Below are positions 26,489 through 36,400 of a DNA stretch of 64,000 nt, piece by piece. Location: the NCBI RefSeq assembly GCF_009720655.1, contig NZ_WNKS01000020.1, positions 1 through 64,000 of the forward strand, given 5' to 3'. The translations under genes were made by a program, and so were the position numbers. Under the pieces are notes generated by a model. The model ran no database searches. It worked only from the letters and a program-made list of their open reading frames with translations, and was not told the DNA's origin. Numbering within the stretch: the stretch's first letter is position 1; the number at the start of each line of letters is the position of its first letter. Origin of the DNA: Rhodoblastus acidophilus. GTDB lineage: Bacteria > Pseudomonadota > Alphaproteobacteria > Rhizobiales > Beijerinckiaceae.

Positions 26489-26631
26489 CCGCATGTCGGC
26501 CAATGACCTCCGCGCACGGGTGACGCGGCTCTTGATCGCGCCGATCGCGCACAGCCTCGGATTTCCGCGACCTGGGGGTCTGCGTGTCCGGCCGCAACGA
26601 CCAGCAGCAGCGCCTCGCGTCGAATAAATCG
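26489..26631 (-). pseudogene. ECF sigma factor region 4 remnant, frameshifted
   Basis: One frame reads RREALLLVVAAGHADPQVAE followed by IRGCA, and the next frame continues at once with IGAIKSRVTRARRSLADMR. Joined by a one-base shift near 26547, they reproduce the helix-turn-helix of ECF sigma factors (typical REALILVxAxGxxYEEAAEI, then CxxGTxKSRVxRAR). Regions 1-3 are missing; no other gene is recognisable in 26338-26991. Confidence 0.6.
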
Positions 26632-26991
26632 CCTTGCGCCAAGATATTGGGCGTGCGGACGGCGATCGGCGCCGAACACCCTGAAGCCCGTCTTGGAGGG
26701 AAAGACTAGGAGGTTTTCCAGGCCCTTTACAGGATCGGACTCTACTCATGCGGGCGCATCCCCGCGAATGCCAACCGGCCCGGCGCAGACGACCCAAAAA
26801 GGCCTCCGGCGCGACCGGCGCGCGTGCACAAGGACCAGTGGACCGTCACCCCTCCCACGCCGGCGCCATCGTCTTCGGGCGCGAAAGCGGCTTGGGCTCG
26901 ATGCTGCTTGCCGCCTTGCCGCGATCAGCTCGCCCGTTCAACATGCGACGGGGTTGCGCCAAACGTGGGAGATTGCGTCCGATCCAGCCGA

Positions 26992-27351
26992 TCAGGCTGA
27001 GATTCCCACCGCCAACGCGATGGCCCGAATCAGATCGCTGTCGAAATAGGGCTTCTGCAAGATGATCGCCTCCGGCTTCAGCATCCGCAACGACCGCGCA
27101 TCTCCGGTGATGAAAAAATGAGGAACAGGACCGGCGCGCGTGATGGCGTCGACGGCATTGACGCCGCTGCCCTCGACCAGTTGCGCGTCGACGATCATCA
27201 AATCGGGTTTCGCAAACGCCGCCGACGCAATGGCTGCGCTCTCGCTGGCCTCGACGGCGACGATCTCGTGGCCAAGGACTTCGATCAGTTCAGCCAGGGC
27301 GGACGCAAGGACGTTGTCGTCTTCCATGATCATCACGCGAAGCTTTTTCAT
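26992..27351 (-). CDS. Single-domain response regulator
   Basis: A 119-residue stand-alone receiver: acidic pocket in VMIMEDDNVLASAL, phospho-acceptor Asp in PDLMIVDAQL, Thr in HFFITGDA and Lys in ILQKPYF. There is no output domain. It is transcribed away from the giant kinase that starts 184 bp to the right, so it is a plausible phosphotransfer partner for it. Confidence 0.85.
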   Translation of the reverse strand: MKKLRVMIMEDDNVLASALAELIEVLGHEIVAVEASESAAIASAAFAKPDLMIVDAQLVEGSGVNAVDAITRAGPVPHFFITGDARSLRMLKPEAIILQKPYFDSDLIRAIALAVGISA

Positions 27352-27534
27352 TCTGGTTCATCCATCGCGTGACGCGCTCTGGCGGCGCTGTTTCCATATT
27401 TATAACGCATTTTCGCGCCTGCCGGAGGCTCGGAATTCAGAGGGCTTTCAATCAGTCATTTGTCGGTTTTGGAGCAAAGATGATAGTAACAGAGACGTCC
27501 TGATTGCGCAGGCGAAATCCGGATATCATTTCGC

Positions 27535-30500
27535 ATGCGGAAAACCGTCTCCAAGCCGGCCAGAACCTCTCGTCCGAACGCCAGCAGCGCATCCCCGACG
27601 GCTGCGCCGCCTTTTCCCGTCGTGGCGATCGGCGCTTCCGCCGGAGGGCTCGACGCCTGCAAGGCGCTGGCGGACGCCTTGCCCGGGAACAGCGGACTGG
27701 CCGTGATTCTGGTCCAGCACCTCGATCCGACCCATGACAGCATGCTCGTCGATCTGCTCGCCGGACACACAGCGATGAAGGTCTGCGAGGCGACGGAGGG
27801 CATGACCCTCGCTCCGGACCATTTTTATGTGATTCCGCCGGGCGTTTCGCTCGCGGTCGAGGATGGCGCGCTAAAACTGTCGCAACCGCGCGAGCGGCAT
27901 GGCGCCCGCCTGCCTTTCGATTTCCTGCTGCAATCGCTCGCCGACGACATGGGCGCGCGCGCCATTTGCGTGGTGCTCTCGGGCGCGGGCGGCGACGGCA
28001 GCGCCGGGCTCAAGGCGATCAAGGCCGCCGGCGGCCTGGTCATCGCGCAAGATCCGGATGAGGCCGGCGTCGATGGCATGCCGCGCAGCGCCATCGAGAC
28101 CGGAATGGTCGATCTGGTGCTTCCAGCGGCTGAAATTCCCCGGGCGATCCTGAACTTCGACCCGCGGACGCCGCCGCCCGCCCAACCCTGGCTGGCGCAA
28201 ATTCTCGAATTGCTGCGCAGCAAGACCGCCCACGACTTCACGCTCTACAAGCGGGGCACGTTGCAGCGCCGCATCGGGCGGCGGATGGCGCTGCACGGCG
28301 ACGACATGAGCGCCTATCTGGAAAGGCTGCGCGACGATCCGCGGGAGCTGGATCTGCTCGCCAAGGACCTGATGATCAATGTCACCGGTTTCTTCCGCGA
28401 TGCCAAAGTGTTCGATTTTCTTGGCGCGGAAGTGATTCCCGAACTTGTCAGCCGGCATCCGGCGGACCAGCCCCTGCGCATCTGGGTCGCCGGATGCAGC
28501 ACCGGCGAAGAAGCCTATGCCCTCGCCATTCTGTTCCACGAGGCCATCGCGGCGACGGGCCGTCCCATCAAGCTTCAGGTCTTCGCCTCCGACATCGACG
28601 CCGACGCCGTGGCTCAGGCCCGCGAGGGCCTGTATCCGCTCGCCATCGCGGCCGATGTCACGGCCGAGCGGCTGGCGCGCCATTTCCTCAAGGAACAAGG
28701 CGGGTTCAGGGTCGCCGCCGATCTGCGCGCCAGCGTGCTGTTCACCGTGCAGGACCTTCTGGCGGATCCGCCCTTTTCGCGACTGGATTTCATCTCCTGC
28801 CGCAATGTTCTGATCTATATGGGCGCTGAGGCGCAGGCCAAGGTCATGGACATCGTCCATTTCGCCCTGCGCGAAGGCGGCGTGCTGCTGCTGGGCGGCT
28901 CCGAATCCGTCGGCGAGAAGCGGGAACGCTTCACCGCCATCTCCCGAACGGATCGCATCTTTCGCCATGTGATGCGCGGCGGACCCGGTGATTTCGGCTT
29001 TTGGGGCGGCGACGGCTTGCGCGCGCCGGCGCGCCCGGCGCCGCTAAGCTCGCCCGCGCGCGAAACGGTTCTGGCCGATCTGAGCCGGCGGCTTGTGCTT
29101 GACCATGAGGCGCCGGCTTCGGTCTTGATCAATCGCAAGCACGAACAGCTGTTTTCGCTGGGGCCGACCGATCGCTATCTGGCGGTCCCATCCGGCGCGC
29201 CAACCCAAGATCTCCTGGCCATGGCGCGGCCGGGCCTGAGCGCCAAGCTCCGGTCGATCATCATGCAGGTATTCCATGACAAGGCGCCGGTCCGGGTCGG
29301 CGGCTGCCGCATCGCGCGCGATGGCGCGCGGCTCGCTTTCGCCATTTCGGCGCGATACGTCGTTTGCGATGGCGAGGAGCTGGCGCTGATCAGTTTCATC
29401 GAAGAAACGCCGGCTCCGGCGCGCAATGCCCCCGGCGCGGCGGGAGACGCCTCGCGGGTCGCGGAACTGGAACAGGAGCTGGAGTCAACCCGGAGCGAGT
29501 TGAAGGACGCCATTCGAGAGCTGGCGATCGCCGGCGAGGAGCAAAACGCGATCAATGAGGAGGCGCTTTCGGTCAATGAGGAGCTCCAGTCCGCCAATGA
29601 GGAACTGCTGACCTCCAAGGAAGAGCTGCAATCGCTGAACGAGGAGCTGACCGCGCTCAACAGCCAGCTTCAGGAAACGCTCGACCGCCAGCGCACGACA
29701 GCCGACGATTTGCAGAATGTGCTCTACAGCACCGATGTCGCCACCATCTTTCTTGACGTCGCGCTTCGGATTCGCTTTTTCACGCCATCGACACGATTGC
29801 TGTTCAGCATCATTCCCGGCGACGTCGGGCGCCCCCTGGCCAATCTCGCGCCCCTGGTGGCGGACGCCGCGCTGCTGTCGGATGCGCGGACCGTGCTCGC
29901 CGAACACCTGCCCATCGAACACGAAATCGAAGCGGACAGCGGCGCCTGTTACATGCGCCGCATCCTGCCCTATCGCACCCAGCAGAATGGCGTGGAGGGC
30001 GTGGTCATCACCTATGTCGACATCACCGATCGGAAAAAAGTCAGCGACGCGCTCGAGTCGGCGCGCCGCAAGGCTGAAGCCGCCGATTTGGCGAAATCGC
30101 GTTTTCTCGCCGCCGCCAGCCACGACTTGCGCCAGCCGTTGCAGGCGCTGGCCCTGCTTCACGGTTTGCTGGCGCGCGTCGCGGAAGGGGAACGCGCGCA
30201 AAACCTGGTGGCGAGGATTGGCGATACGCTCGGCGCCATGAGCGGGATTCTCAATGCGCTCCTGGACATCAACCAGATCGAGGCCGGCGTTGTGCATCCG
30301 CAACGCGTCGGTTTCGCGGTCAACGATCTGCTGGTCAAGTTGCGCGACGAGTTCGTCTATCAGGCTCAGGCGAAAAAGCTGGCCCTGCGCATGGTTCCCT
30401 GCGGTCTGAGGATCCAGAGCGATCCACGCCTGCTGGAACAGATGGTCCGCAATCTGCTGGCCAATGCGCTGAAATACACGCCAAGGGGCGAGATCTTGCT

Positions 30501-31203
30501 CGGCTGCCGCCGTCGCGAGGGGCTTTTGCGCATCGAGGTCTGGGACACCGGCCTGGGCATTCCCGATGCCGAAATCCAGGCGATTTTCGACGAATATCAT
30601 CAGGTCGGCAATGAGGCGCGCGAACGCAGCCGCGGGCTTGGACTGGGGCTGTCGATCGTGCGGCGGATCGGCGCCCTGCTCGGCCATCGCGTGATGGTGC
30701 GCTCGCGCGAGGGCGCCGGCTCGGTTTTCTCCATCGAGGTCCCGCTCGTCGCCGGCGCCGTCGGCGGGGCGGCTCCAACGCCCGCCCGCGCCAGCGGCGT
30801 CGAGGACGGCGCGAAAACGCCCCGCAAGGGCGCCGTGCTGATCGTCGAGGACGATCCCGATTTGCTCGAATTGCTGGTGGCTTCGCTGCGGGAGGAGGGC
30901 CATGGCGTGGCGTTCGCCGCTGACGGCCCCGAGGCCTTGAAACTGGTCCAGCTTGGCGATTTCCGTCCTGACTTGATCCTCGCGGATTTCAATCTGCCAA
31001 ACGGCGCGAACGGTCTTGCGCTCGTCACCGCGCTGCGAGACGGATTGCATCGCTTCGTTCCCGCGATCATCCTCACCGGCGACATCTCGGCAAAAACGCT
31101 GGGCGCCGTGCGCGAAGCCGGCTGCGCGCTGCTCAACAAGCCGGTCAAGCTGGCGGAGGTTTCGCAGGCCATTGAGCGCGGGCTGGCTGGGGAGCCCCCG
31201 TAA
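27535..31203 (+). CDS. CheB-CheR-PAS-histidine kinase-receiver fusion protein (copy 2)
   Basis: A 1222-residue paralogue, colinear with the protein at 16433. CheB (GASAGG, QHLDP, GAGGDGSAG), CheR (LYKRGTLQRRIGRRM, WVAGCSTGEEAYALA), Glu-rich coiled coil, PAS, HisKA with AASHDLRQPLQ (His ~862), HATPase (DTGLGIPD, GLGLGLSIV) and a receiver with LILADFNLPN. All catalytic motifs are retained. The two copies are most similar in the coil, kinase and receiver parts. It starts 184 bp from a divergent stand-alone receiver. Confidence 0.9.
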   Translation: MRKTVSKPARTSRPNASSASPTAAPPFPVVAIGASAGGLDACKALADALPGNSGLAVILVQHLDPTHDSMLVDLLAGHTAMKVCEATEGMTLAPDHFYVIPPGVSLAVEDGALKLSQPRERHGARLPFDFLLQSLADDMGARAICVVLSGAGGDGSAGLKAIKAAGGLVIAQDPDEAGVDGMPRSAIETGMVDLVLPAAEIPRAILNFDPRTPPPAQPWLAQILELLRSKTAHDFTLYKRGTLQRRIGRRMALHGDDMSAYLERLRDDPRELDLLAKDLMINVTGFFRDAKVFDFLGAEVIPELVSRHPADQPLRIWVAGCSTGEEAYALAILFHEAIAATGRPIKLQVFASDIDADAVAQAREGLYPLAIAADVTAERLARHFLKEQGGFRVAADLRASVLFTVQDLLADPPFSRLDFISCRNVLIYMGAEAQAKVMDIVHFALREGGVLLLGGSESVGEKRERFTAISRTDRIFRHVMRGGPGDFGFWGGDGLRAPARPAPLSSPARETVLADLSRRLVLDHEAPASVLINRKHEQLFSLGPTDRYLAVPSGAPTQDLLAMARPGLSAKLRSIIMQVFHDKAPVRVGGCRIARDGARLAFAISARYVVCDGEELALISFIEETPAPARNAPGAAGDASRVAELEQELESTRSELKDAIRELAIAGEEQNAINEEALSVNEELQSANEELLTSKEELQSLNEELTALNSQLQETLDRQRTTADDLQNVLYSTDVATIFLDVALRIRFFTPSTRLLFSIIPGDVGRPLANLAPLVADAALLSDARTVLAEHLPIEHEIEADSGACYMRRILPYRTQQNGVEGVVITYVDITDRKKVSDALESARRKAEAADLAKSRFLAAASHDLRQPLQALALLHGLLARVAEGERAQNLVARIGDTLGAMSGILNALLDINQIEAGVVHPQRVGFAVNDLLVKLRDEFVYQAQAKKLALRMVPCGLRIQSDPRLLEQMVRNLLANALKYTPRGEILLGCRRREGLLRIEVWDTGLGIPDAEIQAIFDEYHQVGNEARERSRGLGLGLSIVRRIGALLGHRVMVRSREGAGSVFSIEVPLVAGAVGGAAPTPARASGVEDGAKTPRKGAVLIVEDDPDLLELLVASLREEGHGVAFAADGPEALKLVQLGDFRPDLILADFNLPNGANGLALVTALRDGLHRFVPAIILTGDISAKTLGAVREAGCALLNKPVKLAEVSQAIERGLAGEPP

Positions 31204-31268
31204 TTTTCATCGTCGACGACGACGCGCATCCGCGCGCCGTCTTTCGCGGCATCGCGCTGAAATCATGA
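31200..31268 (+). pseudogene. Truncated FixJ-type response-regulator N-terminus
   Basis: Overlapping the kinase stop by four bases, another frame reads VIFIVDDDAHPRAVFRGIAL and then ends in TGA. VIFIVDDD is the first strand and acidic pocket of FixJ-type regulators. The rest of such a gene (phospho-Asp, output domain) is missing. The stub parallels the one after kinase copy 1. Confidence 0.5.
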
Positions 31269-31456
31269 AACGCACGGGCGCCAAATCGCTTCCGGCGCTG
31301 GCGCGGCCCGTGGCGGGAAAGTCCCTGTCGCGGGATCGTGAGTAGATTCCGAGTCTGCCGCCAGACGCTTTTCCGTTCACTCTGCAAGGTGAAATAAGGA
31401 ACGGCGACGCCGCGCGCCCCTGACTCTCAGGACTTCCGGCGCAAGGAGCATTCATC

Positions 31457-31657
31457 ATGGGCGAACTTATCCCGTTCAGGCGCCGCGCGCCGCTGCCTTC
31501 AACCGTCTCCATCATTCACGAGCTTCGCCTCGGACAGCGCAAGGAGGAAGCCAAGCGCGGCGGCAAGCCGATGAACGGCGCCGCCAAGCCTGAAGTTCAG
31601 TCCGTGGATTGCGAAACGCTCGTTCCGCCCAAGGCGGCGCCGGTTCCCCCGACATGA
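31457..31657 (+). CDS. Hypothetical 66-aa protein
   Basis: A small basic protein, MGELIPFRRRAPLPSTVSII followed by a Lys/Glu-rich stretch and a Pro-rich tail. AAGGAG lies 8 nt before the ATG, and the frame has the codon bias of its neighbours. The IPFRRR start recurs in many rhizobial small proteins of unknown function. It stands alone between a kinase and cspA. Confidence 0.5.
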   Translation: MGELIPFRRRAPLPSTVSIIHELRLGQRKEEAKRGGKPMNGAAKPEVQSVDCETLVPPKAAPVPPT

Positions 31658-31974
31658 AGTTCATAAAATATCCGCCCGGTCCACGCCGCCTTTGGTGATC
31701 CCGGCGGCGCTTGCCGTGTTGGCCGTGCTGGATTGGATGTTCCGAACGCATCCGCGCGGGAAGCGCAGAAATCACGCACGGTCGAAAATATAAAAGAGAA
31801 CTCAGCTTGTAAATATACAAACAAATCCTATCTTAAATAAGTCGGATGCTGGTTTCTTGGCGTATTTCTGCGGAAAAACGCCAAGCGCGCCTCATAAATA
31901 TCATGCCAAAACGTGCAATTTCGACTGCCGGCGACGTCGGCAAGCCTTTTGGCTTGTGCAGAAAGGGAGTTTCC

Positions 31975-32184
31975 ATGTCTCAGGGAACCGTGAAATGGTT
32001 TAATCCGCAAAAAGGCTTCGGTTTCATTGCGCTGGATGGCGGCGGTCAGGACGCCTTTGTCCATGCCAGCGCGGTCGAACGGGCTGGCATCGGCGAGTTG
32101 CGCGAGGGCGACAAGGTCACCTTCGAACTCGTCGCGGATCGCGGCGGCAAGATGTCGGCCGAAAAGCTCGCAATCGTGAACTGA
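31975..32184 (+). CDS. Cold-shock protein, CspA family
   Basis: A 69-residue OB-fold RNA chaperone with both RNA-binding motifs, KGFGFI and DAFVHAS. It binds single-stranded nucleic acid and melts structured mRNA. AAGGGAG precedes the ATG. The ~150 nt upstream is unusually AT-rich for this window and includes the palindrome TTGTAAATATACAA at 31807, which fits a structured leader or regulator site. Confidence 0.92.
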   Translation: MSQGTVKWFNPQKGFGFIALDGGGQDAFVHASAVERAGIGELREGDKVTFELVADRGGKMSAEKLAIVN

Positions 32185-32276
32185 CCTTCGCGCCGGAAGG
32201 GGTCCCGCGCCTCAAGGTTTCGGGGTTTTTCTTTTCCATCAGGCGCGCCGCGCAAGGCGCGCGACAGGAGTGACGC

Positions 32277-32411
32277 ATGGCCCAGGAACGCAAACGCGGC
32301 AATCGCGAAGCCAAGAAGCCGAAGGCGGCCAAGCCGGCGGCCGCTCCCAACCCGCCGAAAATGCCGCTGGGCCAGCTGGCCCCGATCAAAATGCCGAAGC
32401 CGGCGCGGTGA
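32277..32411 (+). CDS. Tiny lysine/proline-rich protein (44 aa)
   Basis: MAQERKRGNREAKKPKAAKP continues into a Pro/Ala-rich, very basic tail ending MPKPAR, then TGA. ACAGGAG lies 6 nt upstream of the ATG. The MA-E-KRGN-E-KKPK start is a recurrent signature of small alphaproteobacterial proteins and recurs at 12400 here, which supports a real gene. Possibly nucleic-acid binding by charge; no function is known. Confidence 0.6.
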   Translation: MAQERKRGNREAKKPKAAKPAAAPNPPKMPLGQLAPIKMPKPAR

Positions 32412-32435
32412 CGACCAGGAAGAACGAGCAAGACC

Positions 32436-32765
32436 ATGGCTTTCAAGACAAAGGCGTTGCGCTATCTCGGACGGCTGTCCGGACGCGGCGACATCATTCA
32501 CAACGGCAAGAAACTGGCGCCGGCGACCTTCGATTTCGACGGCTATCACCGCGCGGCGGCGGGCGTTTCGGGGTGCGGCGAGATCCGCCTGCGCGCCGAT
32601 GCGCTGAAAGGTCTGTTCGGCCGCCGCGACCTGCAAATGCTGACCGAGCAGGGGCAGGTCTTCGACATCGTCTTTTCGGACAAAGTGTTGGCCGACGAAA
32701 GTTGCGTCGCCCACATCGATTTGACCGGCATGCTCGATCCGGCCGATTGGCATGGTCGTGGCTGA
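32436..32765 (+). CDS. Hypothetical 109-aa protein
   Basis: A soluble protein of unrecognised family with mixed alpha/beta composition: RYLGRLSGRGDIIHNGKKLA, then FDFDGYHRAAAGVSGCGEIR and a C-terminal acidic region. It starts 24 nt after the tiny basic protein and overlaps the next gene by 14 nt, so these three genes may form one unit behind cspA. Confidence 0.55.
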   Translation: MAFKTKALRYLGRLSGRGDIIHNGKKLAPATFDFDGYHRAAAGVSGCGEIRLRADALKGLFGRRDLQMLTEQGQVFDIVFSDKVLADESCVAHIDLTGMLDPADWHGRG

Positions 32766-33261
32766 ACGTGAGCCAACCCGGAAACGGAACAGAGCGCGAC
32801 AAGCCTTTCCGCCACTGGGACGCGAGTTCGAGCCGTTTCTCTATGCCGTGCTCTACGAGGACGGCCATGGCATGCCGCTGACCATGGTGTCGGTGATCGC
32901 GCGCTCCGGCGCCGATCCGTGGAAAGAAGCGGCGCGCATCGCAAAAATGCCGAAATCCCTGGCGCTCGACGTCCTGGTGGGTCTCATGCCGGACCGCAGC
33001 GACGCAACCGCCATCGCCGACCGCATGCTCGCGCTGCTTCAGCCCGCGCGGCAGTATTCGGTCGCCGCCATGGTCGGCGGCGCTCAGGCGAAGCCGCACT
33101 GGAGCCCGCTCGTTCCAGCCATCCTCATCTTGCTGCTCGTTTTGACTCTGGTTTCCGTTTTCCGGAAGGCGCCGCATACCGATGCGGGCGCATTTGAACG
33201 GCCGGCGGCGCCTGTCGCTGAACGGCCGGCGGCGCCTGTCGCTGAGAAGGCCGATCCGTAA
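32752..33261 (+). CDS. Hypothetical single-pass membrane protein
   Basis: A 169-residue protein: soluble N-terminal region (~1-120), one membrane segment (LVPAILILLLVLTLVSVF) and a short tail built from a tandem repeat ERPAAPVAERPAAPVAE. The tail repeat is mirrored in DNA by duplicated CGGCCGGCGGCGCCTGTCGC. No family recognised; topology suggests the bulk is cytosolic. Confidence 0.6.
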   Translation: MVVAEREPTRKRNRARQAFPPLGREFEPFLYAVLYEDGHGMPLTMVSVIARSGADPWKEAARIAKMPKSLALDVLVGLMPDRSDATAIADRMLALLQPARQYSVAAMVGGAQAKPHWSPLVPAILILLLVLTLVSVFRKAPHTDAGAFERPAAPVAERPAAPVAEKADP

Positions 33262-33418
33262 TCGCCATCGCCCCTCCTCAAGGCGCGTCCCGGCGCCAGA
33301 AGGATGCGGGTCACCCCACCCCAACGAACATGCCCCTTGCCGCCGCGCCTCAAGACGCCACGGCGTCGCGCGCGCGTGAGGGCGCACCTTTCCACCGACT
33401 TCGGATTCGAGGCTCTTC

Positions 33419-36400
33419 TTGACGTTTTTCAACCTTTTCGCGCGCGCGCCGTCGGCCTGGGACAATCCCGAACCCGTTCGCGAAGAACTGTTCAGCGCCG
33501 AGCGCCTCGAAGACCATGCGCGCAGTCTCGCCGCCGCGCAGAAGGTGACGCCCAAGCCGGTCAAGGCGCCTCCGCTCGCCGCCCGTCTGGCGCAAAACGG
33601 CGCCGTCCTGCTCGCCGCCTACAAGACGCTGCTGCAAGGGACCGACGAGGGCCGCGCGATCACGCCGGCGGCCGAGTGGCTGATCGACAATTATCATCTC
33701 ATCGAAAAGCAGATCCGCGCGATCCAGTCGGACCTGCCCGCCGGCTATTATCGGCAGTTGCCAAAACTCAGCTCCGGTCCCTTCGCCGGCTATCCGCGCG
33801 TGTTCGGCATGGCCTGGGCCTTTGTCGCGCACACCGACAGCCGTTTCGACTCAAGCATGCTGGTCGGCTATGTGCGCGCCTATCAGCAGGCGCAGCCGCT
33901 GACGATCGGCGAGCTCTGGGCGGTGTCGATCACGCTTCGCCTGGTGATGATCGAAAACCTGCGCCGCCTCGCCGAGGAGATCGTCAACGGCCGCGCGGCG
34001 CGGCATCTGGCGGACGATCTCGCCGATCGCCTGCTGGGCGCCTCGGGCCGGAAGGCGGAGCCGGCGAAAATCGTGCTCGCCGACCATGAAAACGATGCGC
34101 GCTCGCCAAGCTTCGCCGTCCAGCTCATCCATCGGCTGCGCGACCAGGACCCGAAGGTCACGCCGGCGCTCGATTGGCTATACCAGCGCCTCGCCGCGCA
34201 ACAGACCGGCGCCGACGATCTGGTGCGCGAGGCGCATCGGCGCCAGGGCGCGACCAGCGTCACCGTGCGCAACATCATCACCAGCCTGCGCCTGATCTCG
34301 GATGTCGACTGGCAGGACCTGTTCGAGGAGGTCAGCCTGGTCGATACGGCGCTTGGCGCCGACCCCGCTTACAAGGCCATGGATTTCCCGACGCGCAATC
34401 TCTACCGCGCCGCCATCGAGGATTTGGCGCGCGGCTCGGAGGGCGACGAACTCGACATCGCCCACAAGGCCGTCGCGGCGGCCAGGCGCTGTCACGATTT
34501 CACGCCCGCGCAAGCGGACGCGCGGAAAAGCGACGCCGGCTATCATCTCATCGGCGGGGGCCGCCCGGCGTTCGAGGCCGCCATCGGCTATCACCCGCGC
34601 AAGCAGAAGTGGCGGGTGCGGCTGCATCGGGCGAACGGCATCGGCTTTTACGCGGGCGCCATCGCCACCGTCGCCCTCATCCTGCTCGCCGCGCCGCTTT
34701 TCGCCCTCGCCGCCATGGGCTTTGGCGGCGGCGCCCTCTGGATTCTCGGTGGTCTCGGCGTCATCCCCGCCATTGACGCCGGCGTCGCGCTGGTCAATCG
34801 CGCGGTCGGATTCGGCTTTCACGCCAACCTGTTGCCGGCGCTGGAGCTGGCCGATGGCGTCCCACCCCATTTGCGCACCCTCGTCGCCGTGCCGACGTTG
34901 CTGACCAGCGCGCGATCCATCGAAGAGCAGATCGAGAGGCTGGAAATCCACCATCTCGCCAGCCCCGAGGGCGACCTGCATTTCGCGCTGCTGTCCGACT
35001 GGCTCGACGCGGGCGCCAAACACGTCGAGGGCGACGACGCCCTGCTGGCTGTCGCCATCGCGGGCATTGCCCGGCTGAACGCGCGCTACGGCCCCGCGCC
35101 CGGCGGCCCGCGCTTCCTGCTGCTGCATCGCCACCGCGTCTGGAACGAAAGCCAGTCGCGCTGGATCGGCTGGGAGCGCAAGCGCGGCAAGCTGCACGAA
35201 CTCAACCGCTTCTTGCGCGGCGCCGATGACACCGGCTTTGTCGTTCTCGACGGCGTCCCGCTCGCGCCGCCGTTGAACACCAGCTATGTGGTGACGCTCG
35301 ACGGCGACACCCGCCTGCCCCGAGAAACCGTGCGCCGCCTGATCGGCAAAATGGCGCATCCGCTCAACCGGCCGCGTTTCGACGCCGCCGCCGGTCGCAT
35401 CGTCGAAGGCTATGGCGTGCTGCAACCGCGCGTGACCCCGTCGCTGCCGGTCGGCCTCGAAGGCTCGCTGTTCCAGCGCATCTTTTCCAGCCTGAGCGGC
35501 ATCGACCCCTACGCCTCCGCCGTTTCCGACGTCTATCAGGACATGTTCGGCGAAGGCTCCTACGCCGGCAAGGGGATTTACGACATCGACGCCTTCGAGG
35601 CGGCGCTGGCCGGACGCGCGCCCGACTCGATGCTGCTGAGCCACGATCTGTTCGAGGGCGTGTTCGCCCGCGCCGGTCTCGCCTCCGATGTCGAGGTCGT
35701 CGAGGAATATCCGTCGCGCTATGATGTCGGGGCCTTGCGCCACCATCGCTGGGCGCGCGGCGACTGGCAATTGCTGCCATGGATTTTTGGGCGCGGACCG
35801 CGCGCGCCCGGCGCGCCGAAATCCGCGTCCCGCGTGCCGGCGGTCGGGCGCTGGAAAATGCTCGACAACTTGCGCCGCACGCTCTCGGCGCCGCTGGCGG
35901 TCGTCGCCTTGCTCGCGGGCTTCCTGCTGCCGTTTCCGGCTTGCGTGGTCTGGACGCTGTTCGTCGTCGCGACCATCGCCCTGCCCTCGATGATTCCGGT
36001 GATCGCCGCCGTCCCGCCGCTGCGGCCGGGCGTCACGCTCTCAAGCCATTTTCGCGCGCTCGGCGGCGATTTGAAGCTCGCGCTGATTCTGTCCGCGCTC
36101 ACCATCATCTTCCTGGCCGATCAGGCGTGGCTAATGGGCGACGCCATCTTCCGCACGCTGTATCGCCTGCTCGTCAGCCGCAAGAACCTGCTTGAGTGGA
36201 CTCCCGCCGCGCAGGCGTCGCAGGCGCGCCGGCTCGACCTCGCCGGCTTCTACCGGCGCATGTTCGGCGCATCGATTTTCGGCGCGCTCGCCCTGATCGC
36301 CGGGCTGGTCGCAGGCGGCTTCAATGCGCTGCTGGCGGGCGGTTTCGCGGCGCTCTGGCTGGCCTCGCCGGCCATAGCGCTCTGGGTCAGCCTGCCGCCG

